Positions 1 through 8,678 of a stretch of DNA of 64,000 nt are shown in pieces. The notes beneath the pieces are model-generated. The model saw nothing but the letters and a program-made list of their open reading frames with translations, was not told the origin of the DNA and made no database searches. A program made the translations under genes and the position numbers. The stretch is taken from contig JAHFRU010000002.1 of the NCBI GenBank assembly GCA_023266115.1, forward strand, positions 124,001 through 188,000. The letters run 5' to 3'. The DNA comes from Gammaproteobacteria bacterium (lineage in GTDB: Bacteria; Pseudomonadota; Gammaproteobacteria; VBWC01). Position 1 is the stretch's first letter; each line of letters starts with the position of its first letter.

Positions 1-1
1 T

Positions 2-250
2 TGTTATGCCTACCGCGCGGCCAAGGCCGCGCTGGTGATTTGCAGCAAGTCCATGGCGATTGATCTGGCGCCACATGGTATCGACGTCGTTACCCTGCAT
101 CCCGGTTGGGTACGTACCGATATGACTGACCATAACGGTTTGATCACAGTCGCGGAGTCCGTTACCGGTATGGCGCGGGTGATCGAGCGGATCGCCGATT
201 TTTCGCCGGGCGCATTTGTCGCGTTTGACGGCAAGATCGTACCCTACTGA
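2..250 (+). CDS. Short-chain dehydrogenase/reductase, C-terminal part (5' end outside window)
   Basis: Reading from base 2, the frame is open to the TGA at 248-250. It encodes the last ~82 residues of an SDR-family NAD(P)-dependent oxidoreductase. The active-site YxxxK motif is visible (YRAAK, bases 11-25), followed by the usual helix and the HPGWVRTDM segment that lines the cofactor pocket after the catalytic site. The Rossmann N-terminus and catalytic Ser lie upstream of the window. The substrate cannot be inferred. The HPGWV-T pattern is common in 'C-factor'-like SDRs of proteobacteria. Confidence 0.85.
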   Translation, partial: CYAYRAAKAALVICSKSMAIDLAPHGIDVVTLHPGWVRTDMTDHNGLITVAESVTGMARVIERIADFSPGAFVAFDGKIVPY

Positions 251-364
251 TTTTGTCTAGCCGCAGGCGTGCCGGGGGATGCCGGCTGCATGGGGGCGAC
301 GGGTTTGCTGATCATGCCGCGGAGCGGTTATTCTGCACTGTCTCGCTGTGGATCGGAGTGATAT

Positions 365-856
365 ATGCTTGCGAATCCTGCCGGAAAGAAGGCCGGCGAT
401 GTCCCCGCCGGGAAGACCGCCGGCGCCCGGTGCATGACCGTCGCTGTCCTCGAAAAGGAATTGCAGGATACCGACGACGAACTGGCGCATGTCAAGCGGG
501 CGCAGGCCGGCATCATTGCCAAGCTGGAGAGGTTGGAGAAAATCCTGGTGAATGTCGCAGCGCCGGTGCGCGCCGCGGGCATTACGCCACGGCGGTCATT
601 GCACGGGTTTGTCGACTGGTTTTCCCCGCGTGTCACGCGGCTCGCTGCGTTATCGGACAAATTCTGGCCGGCCAGCAAGCACCGTGTGTACGGGGCGTTG
701 ATCATCCTGGATGTTCTCGCCTGGCTACTGTCCTGGAGTAGTGCGTCCTTATTTTTGTTCGGGGTGATCATGCTGGTGGTGTTTCTTGAATCGCTGAAGT
801 TTGCCGGCATGCAGTTTGTGTATCGGTATCACGACGCGCGCAAGCGCTTGCGCTGA
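365..856 (+). CDS. Hypothetical small membrane protein with N-terminal coiled coil
   Basis: 163 aa. The ATG at 365 has a well-placed GGAG at 355-358 (6-nt gap), which supports this start. A later in-frame ATG at 434 is the alternative. Residues ~25-65 are charged and heptad-like (LEKELQDTDDELAHV), suggesting a coiled coil. Residues ~105-145 form one or two hydrophobic segments (LIILDVLAWLLSW and LFLFGVIMLVVFL), and the C-terminus is basic (DARKRLR). It is probably an inner-membrane protein with a cytoplasmic coiled coil. I do not recognise a family. A gene for a DUF2835 protein follows 52 bp downstream on the same strand. Confidence 0.7.
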   Translation: MLANPAGKKAGDVPAGKTAGARCMTVAVLEKELQDTDDELAHVKRAQAGIIAKLERLEKILVNVAAPVRAAGITPRRSLHGFVDWFSPRVTRLAALSDKFWPASKHRVYGALIILDVLAWLLSWSSASLFLFGVIMLVVFLESLKFAGMQFVYRYHDARKRLR

Positions 857-908
857 CCGTCGGGCGCCCTGAATATCACGTTATAATCGAACGATGGGTC
901 TTTAGCCG

Positions 909-1145
909 GTGAAAGAGCAGCGTTTTTATCTGAATATTCCGGCTCACCGCTACCTTTCTTACTATGAGGGCGTCGCGAAGAATGTGATCGCGACCGCGCA
1001 TGACGGTACGACCGTGCAGTTTCCGGCCGAATCGCTCCGACGCTTTCTGACGCATGACGGGGTGCGTGGCGAATTCCGCTTGTGTTACGACGATGCAAAC
1101 CGGCTGATCAGTATCGAAAGGCTGGGCGACACCGGCGGCAAGTAG
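909..1145 (+). CDS. DUF2835 family protein
   Basis: 78 aa, GTG start at 909. The pattern YLNIPAHRYLSYYEG, then VQFPAESLRRFLTHDGV and a final SIERL matches the small DUF2835 family found almost only in gammaproteobacteria. The family has no established function. The length is typical. A TATAAT box at 882-887, in the gap after the preceding gene, could serve as -10 of its own promoter, although I see no good -35 at the right distance. The downstream neighbour (lytic transglycosylase) is convergent. Confidence 0.85.
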   Translation: MKEQRFYLNIPAHRYLSYYEGVAKNVIATAHDGTTVQFPAESLRRFLTHDGVRGEFRLCYDDANRLISIERLGDTGGK

Positions 1146-1175
1146 TGCTGCCGCCGAATTGGCGCCAGCAACCCC

Positions 1176-3143
1176 CTAGTCAGGCTGTTTGGTGATCGGC
1201 GGCATGCGGGTGTGCAACGGGATGGGCGTTTGGCCCAGCCGTCGCTCGTAGATCGGTGTGTAGGCGAACACGTTCTGCAGGTAACCGCGCGTTTCATAGA
1301 ACGGGATGGTTTCCACCCATAGATCCACCGGCACCGGACCAGCAACCGGTAGCCAGCGGCGGACACGTTGATCGCCGGCGTTATACGCCGCCGTTGCCAG
1401 CACCGGGTGTCCGCCGAACCGGTCCAGCAGTTTGCGCAGGTAGGCGATGCCCAGGTTGATATTGGTGTCGGCATGCAATAGCTGAGCAGTACTGGTCAGC
1501 CGAATGTCGGCGGTCTTCGCCAGACGCCGCGCGGTTTCGGGCATCAGTTGCATCAGTCCCAGTGCGCCGGCGGGCGAGCGCACATCCTCGGTAAACGCGC
1601 TTTCCTGCCGGATGATTGCGAACGCCAGTGCCGGATCCACCTTGCGGCGCTCGGCCTGCTCGAGCACCTGTGCACGGAAGGCAAGCGGGAATCGCAGCTC
1701 GAGGTCGTCGTCGTGCTTGGTGCCGGCGACAGCGAAGATTGCGCGATCATGCCACTCCCATTGCTGCGCCAGTTTCGCTGCGCGCTGGCGCTGGTCATCA
1801 TCAAGGCCTCGCGTAGCGTGATACCACTCGCGACGCGCGTCGACCATGCGCTCGAGCAGTAAAAGCTCGCGCGCGCGGCGGATACCGGGGATATTCTCAA
1901 TCGCGACGAGTCCATCGCGCGGGTAATCGAGCGGTTGTTCCTGAAACTGGTATGGAGTTTCCAGCCGGTCCGCGGCAAGAAAACCGTAGTAGTGGCGTAG
2001 CTGTGCGAGATCGAGAAAAATCTCGTCGGCGATCTCCTGCTGGCCCAGCTCCGCCAGTGAGCGAGCGGTCCAGTAACGCCAGCGCGGTGACTGTTGTTCT
2101 TCCTGGGGCAGGCGGTCGATCCACGCGAGAACCGCGTCCCAGTTGCGCGCGCCAAGTGCGGAGCGTATCCGCCATTCCCGGATATCGCGATCTGCTTTTT
2201 CAGGCGGGACGACAGCGAGCCAGCTCAATCCTTCCGGTCGTCCGGCAACCGCGATATAAAGCGCAATCTGGCTCTCGGCACTGTCGCGCTGCTCGTCGGT
2301 CAGCGTGTACTGACGGCGGATCTTTTCCCATGCGCCGAGCACCTCGTCCGGGTAGAGCCTGGCGTAACGGTTGACGCCATGTACAACGATTTCACCGGCG
2401 AAACGATTCTCGGCACTGATCACGCCGCTGTGGGTCAACAGCTTCGGGTTCGCATCCACTTCGCGCCATTGTTTCGCCCAGCGCTGCTGGTTTGCCGGCA
2501 GCGACCCCGCCAGATGACGTGCCACTTGCAGCTCGCGCACCTGCATGGCCAGCTGAATACGGCGCCACAGCAACTCCGTTGTGATAGCGCCCGATTCCTG
2601 CCACACCTGGAACAGCGGATCACAGGCATCAGGCAGCGCGTAGGCCACCAGCCATAACTGTTCTATCCGGGCGAAAGCCTCGGCCTTGCGGCCGGTACGG
2701 AGTAACGCGCGGCGCTGGTAACACTGTAGCGTCACGTCGTCGCCAGCCTGATAGGCATTGAGAAACTGCTGCCATGCACCTTGCTGCGCAAGCCGCAGCA
2801 GCCAGCTGTAACGCAGGCGTGGTGCCAGCGGTGTATCGGCGTAACGTGTCAGGAAGTCGGACAGCTCTTTATCCGTTGCTGTCGCCAGACGTGGACGCAG
2901 TTCGGCGTAGACCAGGTACGGGTAAAGCGGATAATCGACCAGCTTTGCCAACCGCTTCCGGAAAGCCGCATTGTCGTGCTTTGCCAGCGCCTGTTCGGCT
3001 GCCAGAAAATCGGCACGCCGGGACGCCATATCCTTGCCTGGATCACTGAAAGCCGGCGCGTACGCGAAAAGCAGCAGGCAAAACGTTACATTAGCGGCGG
3101 CAATGCGCATAGCGTCGTGTATGGAAAAACCGTGCCACTGCAC
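1176..3143 (-). CDS. slt: Soluble lytic murein transglycosylase
   Basis: Up to 655 aa. It cleaves the MurNAc-GlcNAc bond of peptidoglycan in the periplasm, yielding 1,6-anhydromuropeptides. A long alpha-helical superhelix region (about residues 40-480) precedes the C-terminal lysozyme-like SLT domain. That domain carries the family signature RQESAF (catalytic Glu at about residue 514), then GALGLMQLMPETA and AAYNAG. Two starts are possible: GTG at 3143, or ATG at 3110 (residue 12). The latter gives a cleaner signal peptide (hydrophobic NVTFCLLLFAYAPAFS), so it is probably the true one. Length matches the Slt70 class. It lies downstream of the two-component genes on the same strand. Confidence 0.93.
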   Translation of the reverse strand: MQWHGFSIHDAMRIAAANVTFCLLLFAYAPAFSDPGKDMASRRADFLAAEQALAKHDNAAFRKRLAKLVDYPLYPYLVYAELRPRLATATDKELSDFLTRYADTPLAPRLRYSWLLRLAQQGAWQQFLNAYQAGDDVTLQCYQRRALLRTGRKAEAFARIEQLWLVAYALPDACDPLFQVWQESGAITTELLWRRIQLAMQVRELQVARHLAGSLPANQQRWAKQWREVDANPKLLTHSGVISAENRFAGEIVVHGVNRYARLYPDEVLGAWEKIRRQYTLTDEQRDSAESQIALYIAVAGRPEGLSWLAVVPPEKADRDIREWRIRSALGARNWDAVLAWIDRLPQEEQQSPRWRYWTARSLAELGQQEIADEIFLDLAQLRHYYGFLAADRLETPYQFQEQPLDYPRDGLVAIENIPGIRRARELLLLERMVDARREWYHATRGLDDDQRQRAAKLAQQWEWHDRAIFAVAGTKHDDDLELRFPLAFRAQVLEQAERRKVDPALAFAIIRQESAFTEDVRSPAGALGLMQLMPETARRLAKTADIRLTSTAQLLHADTNINLGIAYLRKLLDRFGGHPVLATAAYNAGDQRVRRWLPVAGPVPVDLWVETIPFYETRGYLQNVFAYTPIYERRLGQTPIPLHTRMPPITKQPD

Positions 3144-3183
3144 CGTAAGAGGATAATGTTGACGGGATCAATATGTGCCGACG

Positions 3184-3591
3184 CTACATTTTCGTGTTGG
3201 CGCGGCTCGGTACCGCGTAGTTGCCAGTCGCCTTGTCAATCGCATTCATCAGCCCACTTTTATCAACCGGTTTCACCAGATAGCCGACTATGCCTTCGGA
3301 CATGAACTCTTCCGCCAGTCGCACATCCGGATATCCCGTGAGCACGATCACCGGTATCGCCGGGTATTCCTGACGAAAGTAGGCCACTGCTTCGACGCCG
3401 TTGATGCGTGGCATGCGCACGTCACAAATAATGGCATCGACGGTGGTCGGGTTGTCACCGGTATTGAGGGTACGAATACCGTCCTCGCCGTCACACGCCT
3501 CGATAACCGCGCAACCGCCGCCCGCAAGCTGCCGGTAGATCGCCTGGCGCACCTCTGTTTCGTCGTCAATGACCAGGATCTTGCGTCGCAT
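3184..3591 (-). CDS. Receiver-only response regulator
   Basis: 135 aa, a single CheY-like receiver domain with no output domain. The acidic pair is in VIDDE near the N-terminus. The phospho-acceptor Asp is in ICDVRMPR, followed by the conserved Thr in VLTGYP and the Lys in LVKPVD. The start overlaps the end of the histidine kinase gene by 26 bp, so the two are almost certainly co-transcribed and translationally coupled, and the kinase is the likely partner. Without an output domain it may act as a phosphorelay intermediate or by protein-protein contact. The target is unknown. Confidence 0.93.
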   Translation of the reverse strand: MRRKILVIDDETEVRQAIYRQLAGGGCAVIEACDGEDGIRTLNTGDNPTTVDAIICDVRMPRINGVEAVAYFRQEYPAIPVIVLTGYPDVRLAEEFMSEGIVGYLVKPVDKSGLMNAIDKATGNYAVPSRANTKM

Positions 3592-5404
3592 CCGGTGTTC
3601 TCCTTGCTTGCGTTACCGCGCGGAATACCATGGTGAAAACGGTTCCCGCTCCATGGCCGCTGTCGACCTTGATTGTGCCGCCGTTTTTTGTCAGCGTCTG
3701 ACGTACCACATACAGACCCAGACCTTCACCTTCGTCAGGGCCCCTGGTGGTGAAAAACGGATCGAATATCTTGTTGAGATGTTCTTTCGGGATGCCGGTT
3801 CCGGTATCGCGTATTTTAACCACAACCTCGGGCTTTTCGTAGCGGCTTTCGATGGTGAGCGTGCCGTTGCCGTGCATGGCCTGGATACCGTTGCGAATAA
3901 CATTGAAAAAAGCCTGTTGAATCTCTTCCGGCTTGCCACGCACCGGTGGTACCTGCCCAAATTTCTCGACTATCGTCAGATTATCGCCGATCAACGAACG
4001 GTTGGCCATTGCCAGCGCCTCGCGCAGTTTACTATTGACATCGAAGGATTCCATCGTTTGTCTGTCGCCCGGTCGCGCATAGGCGGACAGGTTCTTGACG
4101 ATAGCGGCAATGTGTTTGCAGCGATTGACGATCGCTTGCGCGTCGTCGCGACATTGCGCGATATCGCTGCTGTCGCGGATGGTTTCGGCCGCGCTCAATA
4201 TCATGTACAACGGATTATTGATTTCATGACCGATACCGCTCGTCATCGTGCCGATGACGGCAATTTTTTCTGCCTGGATCAGCTGCTCGACGATACGCTG
4301 TTTTTCGGCCTCGCTGTCCTGCAGTGCGCGCGTGCGCTGATCGACGCGCTCCTCCAGCGTCGCTATCAGCTTGCGCAGCTGCATGCGCATATCGTCGAGC
4401 TGATGCGCGAGTTCCTCGATCTCGTCCCGCGTATGGACCTCGATCGCATGATCGAGGTCGCCGGCGGCGATCCGTCGCGCGGCCGCGCCCAGCTTCCTGA
4501 TGGGCTCGACAATGCGGCGGCTCGCGTAATAGCCGAGCACGACCAGCAGTCCGAAGGCGAGCGCGGCGGCCGTCGCGATGCCCGCCTGCAGGCTGTATAC
4601 CGGCGCGAAGATTTCGCCGGAGTCCTGCCAGACGAACGAATACCACGCGGTTTCGGTAAGCTCCGGGCCGGACAACACCACCGGCGCGTGACCGATCAGC
4701 GACATCTCCCGGCCACCATGTCCGTCGCTGTGTCCCTGCATCCAGCCGGGATGGTCCGCCGCTGTGCCGGTCAGCAGATCCCACCCGGATATCGTGCTGC
4801 CGGTTGGCAGCAACGGGCAACTGATCACCGTGCCATGCCCGTCTATCAGCATGACGTGGCCGGTGGCGCCGAATCGCACCGGGTAGACTAGCGGGTCGAA
4901 AAACAGCCGGGTATCGTATTCACGTATCAGCTGGCCGGAGTGGTCCAGCGGCGTGACGGAGCGAAACACATGACGACCTTTTGGTGCGTTCCACTCGATC
5001 GGGCCGATACGTCCGGCCGATGGTGCGATACCGTGCGCCTGGTTTGCCGCTGCGGCGATCCATGAGGCGATGAGCGCCGGCGGCGCCGCGTTGTCGTCAG
5101 GCCGGTCTGGCCATGGCATACGGTCCCCCGCCGGATTTTTCAGCCACACCTGTATGGCAGGATCTGCGGCGGCCTCGCGTGCGAGCTGCCGGTTGTCATC
5201 CAGCAGGCGTTGCAGCTCAGCGGCGATCTTTCGTGCATTGTCCTCGGCCAGGGCCTCAAAACTTTCACCGATGACAGCGCGCAACTGACCTTCTCCCTTG
5301 ACGTAGGTGACGCCGAGCGCAACGGCTATCGGCAATGCGCCGGCGGCGACCATGACCAGGAGCAATTTGCTCCGCAGACCAAGCGGATATCGGGAGCGCG
5401 ACAT
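3566..5404 (-). CDS. Membrane sensor histidine kinase (periplasmic sensor-HAMP-HisKA-HATPase)
   Basis: About 612 aa from the ATG at 5402-5404; a further upstream in-frame start at 5455 is less likely. The order is: N-terminal membrane segment (LLLVMVAAGALPIAVALGV); a ~240-residue periplasmic region resembling Cache-type sensors (VTPLDHSGQLIREYD, GHVMLIDGHGTVIS); a second membrane segment (GIATAAALAFGLLVVLGYYA); HAMP (RRIVEPIRKLGAAARRIAAG); a coiled coil; HisKA with phospho-acceptor His393 in GIGHEINNPL; and an ATPase domain with N box (NVIRNGIQAM), G1 (DTGTGIP) and G2 (GEGLGLYVV). The overlapping gene downstream encodes the probable receiver partner. The ligand is unknown. Confidence 0.93.
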   Translation of the reverse strand: MSRSRYPLGLRSKLLLVMVAAGALPIAVALGVTYVKGEGQLRAVIGESFEALAEDNARKIAAELQRLLDDNRQLAREAAADPAIQVWLKNPAGDRMPWPDRPDDNAAPPALIASWIAAAANQAHGIAPSAGRIGPIEWNAPKGRHVFRSVTPLDHSGQLIREYDTRLFFDPLVYPVRFGATGHVMLIDGHGTVISCPLLPTGSTISGWDLLTGTAADHPGWMQGHSDGHGGREMSLIGHAPVVLSGPELTETAWYSFVWQDSGEIFAPVYSLQAGIATAAALAFGLLVVLGYYASRRIVEPIRKLGAAARRIAAGDLDHAIEVHTRDEIEELAHQLDDMRMQLRKLIATLEERVDQRTRALQDSEAEKQRIVEQLIQAEKIAVIGTMTSGIGHEINNPLYMILSAAETIRDSSDIAQCRDDAQAIVNRCKHIAAIVKNLSAYARPGDRQTMESFDVNSKLREALAMANRSLIGDNLTIVEKFGQVPPVRGKPEEIQQAFFNVIRNGIQAMHGNGTLTIESRYEKPEVVVKIRDTGTGIPKEHLNKIFDPFFTTRGPDEGEGLGLYVVRQTLTKNGGTIKVDSGHGAGTVFTMVFRAVTQARRTPDATQDPGH

Positions 5405-5529
5405 GCTGGGCTCATGATTCGGGGAACAGGTCGCATTATCCGCTTGTCCGGCCAACGCGCCAACGTATAATCGCTGTGAAATCCGTACGGCGGCAACCCA
5501 TGTCCGCCGGTTTCTGTCAGGAGCAAATC

Positions 5530-6075
5530 GTGGAAAATCCCATCCGTGTTGTCGTACTGACGATCAGTGATCGCTGCTCGGCGGGTGAGGCCGTCGATAC
5601 GGCCGGTCCGGCAGTAGCGCGTTTGCTGCAAAGTACTATCGGCGCACGCGTCGTGCACCACGAAATCCTGCCCGATGAGCAGCCGCGGATCGCCGGCAAA
5701 TTGATCCACTACAGCGACATTGAGCCGGTTGACATGATTGTTACCGTGGGCGGTACCGGTCCGGCGCCGCGCGACGTCACGCCGGAGGCGACGCGCGACG
5801 TCATAGACCGGACGATGCCGGGGTTCGGTGAGGCGATGCGGCTCGCGTCGTTGCAGAAGACGCCGACGGCGATGCTGTCGCGTGGCATATCGGGTATCCG
5901 CAAGGCGACGTTTATCGTCAATCTGCCGGGATCGGAGCGCGGCGCCGTCGAAAACCTTGCAGCGATACTGCCGGCGATCCCGCACGGTGTGCGGCTGGTG
6001 CGGGGCCACGCGCCGGACTGCGATTGTTGCGCGCCACTGAAAAAGGCGCCGGCGGTGGCCTTGAGTTGCGGCTGA
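5530..6075 (+). CDS. mog: Molybdopterin adenylyltransferase, MogA/MoaB family
   Basis: About 181 aa. It adenylylates molybdopterin before molybdate insertion in molybdenum cofactor synthesis. I place the start at GTG 5530, because CAGGAG lies at 5518-5523 with a 6-nt gap; an upstream GTG at 5476 lacks support. Family motifs are present: TISDRCSAGEAVDTAGP, TVGGTGPAPRDVTPEATR and MPGFGEAMR. The IRKATFIVNLPGS segment is closer to MogA than to the shorter MoaB type. A Cys-containing tail (DCDCCAPLKK) follows the domain. It is followed 1 bp later by the MobB-MobA fusion, so the two form a Moco operon. Confidence 0.88.
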   Translation: MENPIRVVVLTISDRCSAGEAVDTAGPAVARLLQSTIGARVVHHEILPDEQPRIAGKLIHYSDIEPVDMIVTVGGTGPAPRDVTPEATRDVIDRTMPGFGEAMRLASLQKTPTAMLSRGISGIRKATFIVNLPGSERGAVENLAAILPAIPHGVRLVRGHAPDCDCCAPLKKAPAVALSCG

Positions 6076-6076
6076 C

Positions 6077-7102
6077 ATGCCGGTGCTGGCGGTATGCGGG
6101 CACAGCGGCAGCGGCAAGACCACGCTGATCGAGTGTGTCATCCCCGAGCTCGTGCGCCGGCGCCTGCGTGTTGCGGCGATCAAACATGACGTCCACGCTA
6201 TTCAGATTGACAGACCGGGCAAGGACAGTGACCGTTTGTTTACGGCCGGCGCCGATGTTTATCTACGCGGGTCCAGCGAGCATCTGGTCCGGCGCCACCA
6301 TCACGACACCGCGGAATTCGATGTGGAGTTACGGGATATCCGGCGTCGCTATGACGTCGTGCTGGTGGAGGGGTTCAAGCACAGTCCGTTGCCGAAGGTC
6401 TGGTTGCTGGGCGCCGGTGAGCGGTCGCCGCCCGCGGATGTCGCCGCGGTGCTGGATATCTACCCGCGCGATGTCGGTCGGGCGGCAAGATTCCTCGCGC
6501 TGATCGATGATCAATTGCCGCGGCAATGGCGGCAGACGCCGGTGTATGGTGGCATCCTCATCGGCGGTGCGAGCCGCCGCATGGGCCGGCCGAAGCATCT
6601 GTTGCGCGCGGCCGATGCAAGTTGGATAGAACAGATAGCGGCAGTCGCCGGTGAGGCGGTCGAGCGATTGGTGGTCGTCGGTTGCGGCGAGTTGCCGCCC
6701 GGGCTGGAAGGCATAACACGCCTGCCCGATGTTGCGGACTGCGATGGACCGTTGGCGGGCATGCTGGCCGCCCGGCGCTGGGCACCGGACGCCGGCTGGT
6801 TGTTCATGGCGTGCGATATGCCCGATATATCACGCGCGGCGATCGACTGGCTGCTGTCACAGCGCGCGCCGGGGCGGTGGGCCGTGCTGCCGCGATTGTC
6901 CGGCCATGACCGGATCGAACCGTTGTTCGCCTACTATGATCCGCGCATCGCCACCGTGCTGGAAGACATGGCGGGCAGTCGTCGTTTCGGCTTCCAGCAT
7001 CTGCTGGCAAACCAGGCCTGCCTGTGTCCGCGGGTGCCCGAATCCCTGGTGCCGGCGTGGCGCAACGTCAATACGCCGGACGATCTGGCCCCGGCCCGCT
7101 AA
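6077..7102 (+). CDS. mobA: MobB-MobA fusion: molybdenum cofactor guanylylation protein
   Basis: 341 aa joining two normally separate Moco proteins. Residues 1-~150 are MobB-like: P-loop GHSGSGKTTL at 8-17, KHD near 36, and DVVLVEGFKHSPLPK. Residues ~158-341 are MobA-like, the GTP:molybdopterin guanylyltransferase: a variant of LAGGxSxRMG (LIGGASRRMGRPKHLL), then DCDGPLAGMLAA, MACDMPDI and a final NVNTPDDL. The fused product would make the bis-MGD form of the cofactor for DMSO-reductase-family enzymes. In the first MobA motif the usual Ala after Leu is Ile. It starts 1 bp after mog. Confidence 0.88.
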   Translation: MPVLAVCGHSGSGKTTLIECVIPELVRRRLRVAAIKHDVHAIQIDRPGKDSDRLFTAGADVYLRGSSEHLVRRHHHDTAEFDVELRDIRRRYDVVLVEGFKHSPLPKVWLLGAGERSPPADVAAVLDIYPRDVGRAARFLALIDDQLPRQWRQTPVYGGILIGGASRRMGRPKHLLRAADASWIEQIAAVAGEAVERLVVVGCGELPPGLEGITRLPDVADCDGPLAGMLAARRWAPDAGWLFMACDMPDISRAAIDWLLSQRAPGRWAVLPRLSGHDRIEPLFAYYDPRIATVLEDMAGSRRFGFQHLLANQACLCPRVPESLVPAWRNVNTPDDLAPAR

Positions 7103-7147
7103 GGTTGGGCGCCATGTATTCGTGGCAGGATAGAAGTGACCGGCAAG

Positions 7148-7223
7148 TGGCGCTCCCTAGGGGACTCGAACCCCTGTTCCCGCCGTGAGAGGGCGGTGTC
7201 CTGGGCCACTAGACGAAGGGAGC
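7148..7223 (-). tRNA. tRNA-Glu (anticodon CTC), CCA encoded
   Basis: On the minus strand the 76-nt cloverleaf is complete. The acceptor pairs GCTCCCT with AGGGAGC. The anticodon stem CCGCC/GGCGG holds the loop CTCTCAC, giving anticodon CTC. The T arm has GGTTCGAGTCC, and the discriminator G is followed by an encoded CCA (7148-7150). It reads GAG codons; a TTC isoacceptor must exist elsewhere to read GAA. It is divergent from pcnB. Confidence 0.95.
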
Positions 7224-7273
7224 GGCATGGCAACAAATGGCAGGATATCCTGCATAAACAAAACGACGATGAT

Positions 7274-7302
7274 ATTATACGCCGTTTCGGCCACGGCATT
7301 AA
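7274..7302 (-). promoter_or_regulatory. Probable sigma-70 promoter of tRNA-Glu
   Basis: On the minus strand TTAATG (7297-7302), a 17-nt spacer and a perfect TATAAT (7274-7279) lie about 50 nt upstream of the tRNA. The -35 matches only half of the consensus; the -10 is exact. Confidence 0.55.
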
Positions 7303-7340
7303 AGCCATGACTACAACAACGTCGAGAGGCATGACGCGTT

Positions 7341-8678
7341 ATTAGCAATCCCAATATCACGCCCCGTTCCGCCCATATCATCTCGCGGGCCAACATCAGT
7401 GATCAAGCACTCAAAGTCTTGTACCGCTTGAAGGGCGCCGGCTATGAGGCGTTACTTGTCGGTGGATCCGTGCGCGATCTCCTGCTGGGAAGGGAGCCCA
7501 AGGACTTCGACGTTGTCACCGATGCGCGACCCGAGCAGATCAAGCAGTTGTTCAGTCACTGCCGTATCGTCGGGCGCCGGTTCCAGCTGGCGCACGTGCA
7601 TTTCGGACGGGACTACATTGAAGTCGCGACGTTTCGCGCGCGGCACGACGGCGGTGAGGGCGGCCTGACCGAAAATGGGCGCATCCTGCGCGATAACGTC
7701 TATGGCAACCAGGAAGAGGACGCCCGGCGGCGCGACTTCACGATCAACGCACTGTTCTACAATATCCGTGATTTCTCCATCGTTGATTACGCGGGCGGGC
7801 TGGACGATCTCAACAGCGGATTTCTGCGGTTAATCGGCGAACCCGAGGTACGCTACCGCGAGGATCCGGTGCGCATGCTGCGCGCGGTGCGCTTCGCGGC
7901 GATGCTTGGTTTCCGTATCCATCCTGACAGCGAGGATCCGTTGCGCCGGCTCGGTCATCTGCTGGCCGATATTTCCGAGGCGCGTTTGAGCGATGAGGTG
8001 ATCAAGATGTTCCTCAGCGGTTACGCGGTGCAGACGTTCGAGTTGTTACGCAAGTACGGGCTGTTCGGTCATCTGTTTCCGCAGACCGAGCGGGTGCTGG
8101 CCGAGGAGGAACAGGGATTCCCGCACATGTTGCTGGTGCGAGCGCTGGAAAATACCGACAAACGCATCGCGGAAGGCAAGCCGGTAACGCCGGGGTTTCT
8201 GTTCGCCGCATTGTTGTGGGAACCGGTGAGGCTGTTGACGGATAAGTATCGCGCCGACGGCGAGTCGCCGGCGTACGCGCTACAGGCGGCCGCGCATGAG
8301 GTGATCGGCCGACAGACCGCGCGTGTTGCGATGCCCAAGCGATTCACAATTATGATGAAGGAAATCTGGCAGTTGCAGCCACGCTTTCAGCACCGGACCG
8401 GCAAGCGTCCGGTCCGCCTGTACTTACACCCGCGTTTCCGTGCCGCCTATGATTTCCTGTTGTTGCGCGCCGAGGTGGGTGAGGTGGAACCGGAACTGGC
8501 GCAATGGTGGACGGAATTCCAGACGAATGATGAGGCGCTGCGCGCGGGTATGATTGCCGAAGCGGCCGTCGCCGGTGACGCCGACGTCGCAGGTGAAGCC
8601 AGCGTCGAAGGCGAGCCCCAAACCGAAACACGTAAGCGGCGGCCGCGGCGCCGCAAACGCCGGCGCAAGCCCGCATGA
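7341..8678 (+). CDS. pcnB: Poly(A) polymerase I, probable AUU start
   Basis: About 445 aa. It adds 3' poly(A) tails that promote RNA decay. The nucleotidyltransferase core is clear: LLVGGSVRDLLLG, then PKDFDVVTDARP with the two metal-binding Asp, RRDFTINALF and YREDPVRMLRAVRFAA. The C-terminus is Lys/Arg-rich (KRRPRRRKRRRKPA), as in E. coli PcnB. No ATG, GTG or TTG lies between the in-frame stop at 7332-7334 and TTG 7419, yet the conserved family segment ISRANIS-ALKVLYRL starts before 7419. The best start is ATT at 7341 with GAGG at 7326-7329; E. coli pcnB is known to use AUU. The stop overlaps folK by ATGA. Confidence 0.9.
   Translation: MSNPNITPRSAHIISRANISDQALKVLYRLKGAGYEALLVGGSVRDLLLGREPKDFDVVTDARPEQIKQLFSHCRIVGRRFQLAHVHFGRDYIEVATFRARHDGGEGGLTENGRILRDNVYGNQEEDARRRDFTINALFYNIRDFSIVDYAGGLDDLNSGFLRLIGEPEVRYREDPVRMLRAVRFAAMLGFRIHPDSEDPLRRLGHLLADISEARLSDEVIKMFLSGYAVQTFELLRKYGLFGHLFPQTERVLAEEEQGFPHMLLVRALENTDKRIAEGKPVTPGFLFAALLWEPVRLLTDKYRADGESPAYALQAAAHEVIGRQTARVAMPKRFTIMMKEIWQLQPRFQHRTGKRPVRLYLHPRFRAAYDFLLLRAEVGEVEPELAQWWTEFQTNDEALRAGMIAEAAVAGDADVAGEASVEGEPQTETRKRRPRRRKRRRKPA

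Noticed and set aside
3569-4891. 440-residue plus-strand ORF
   Set aside because: Antisense of the histidine kinase gene. No family features.
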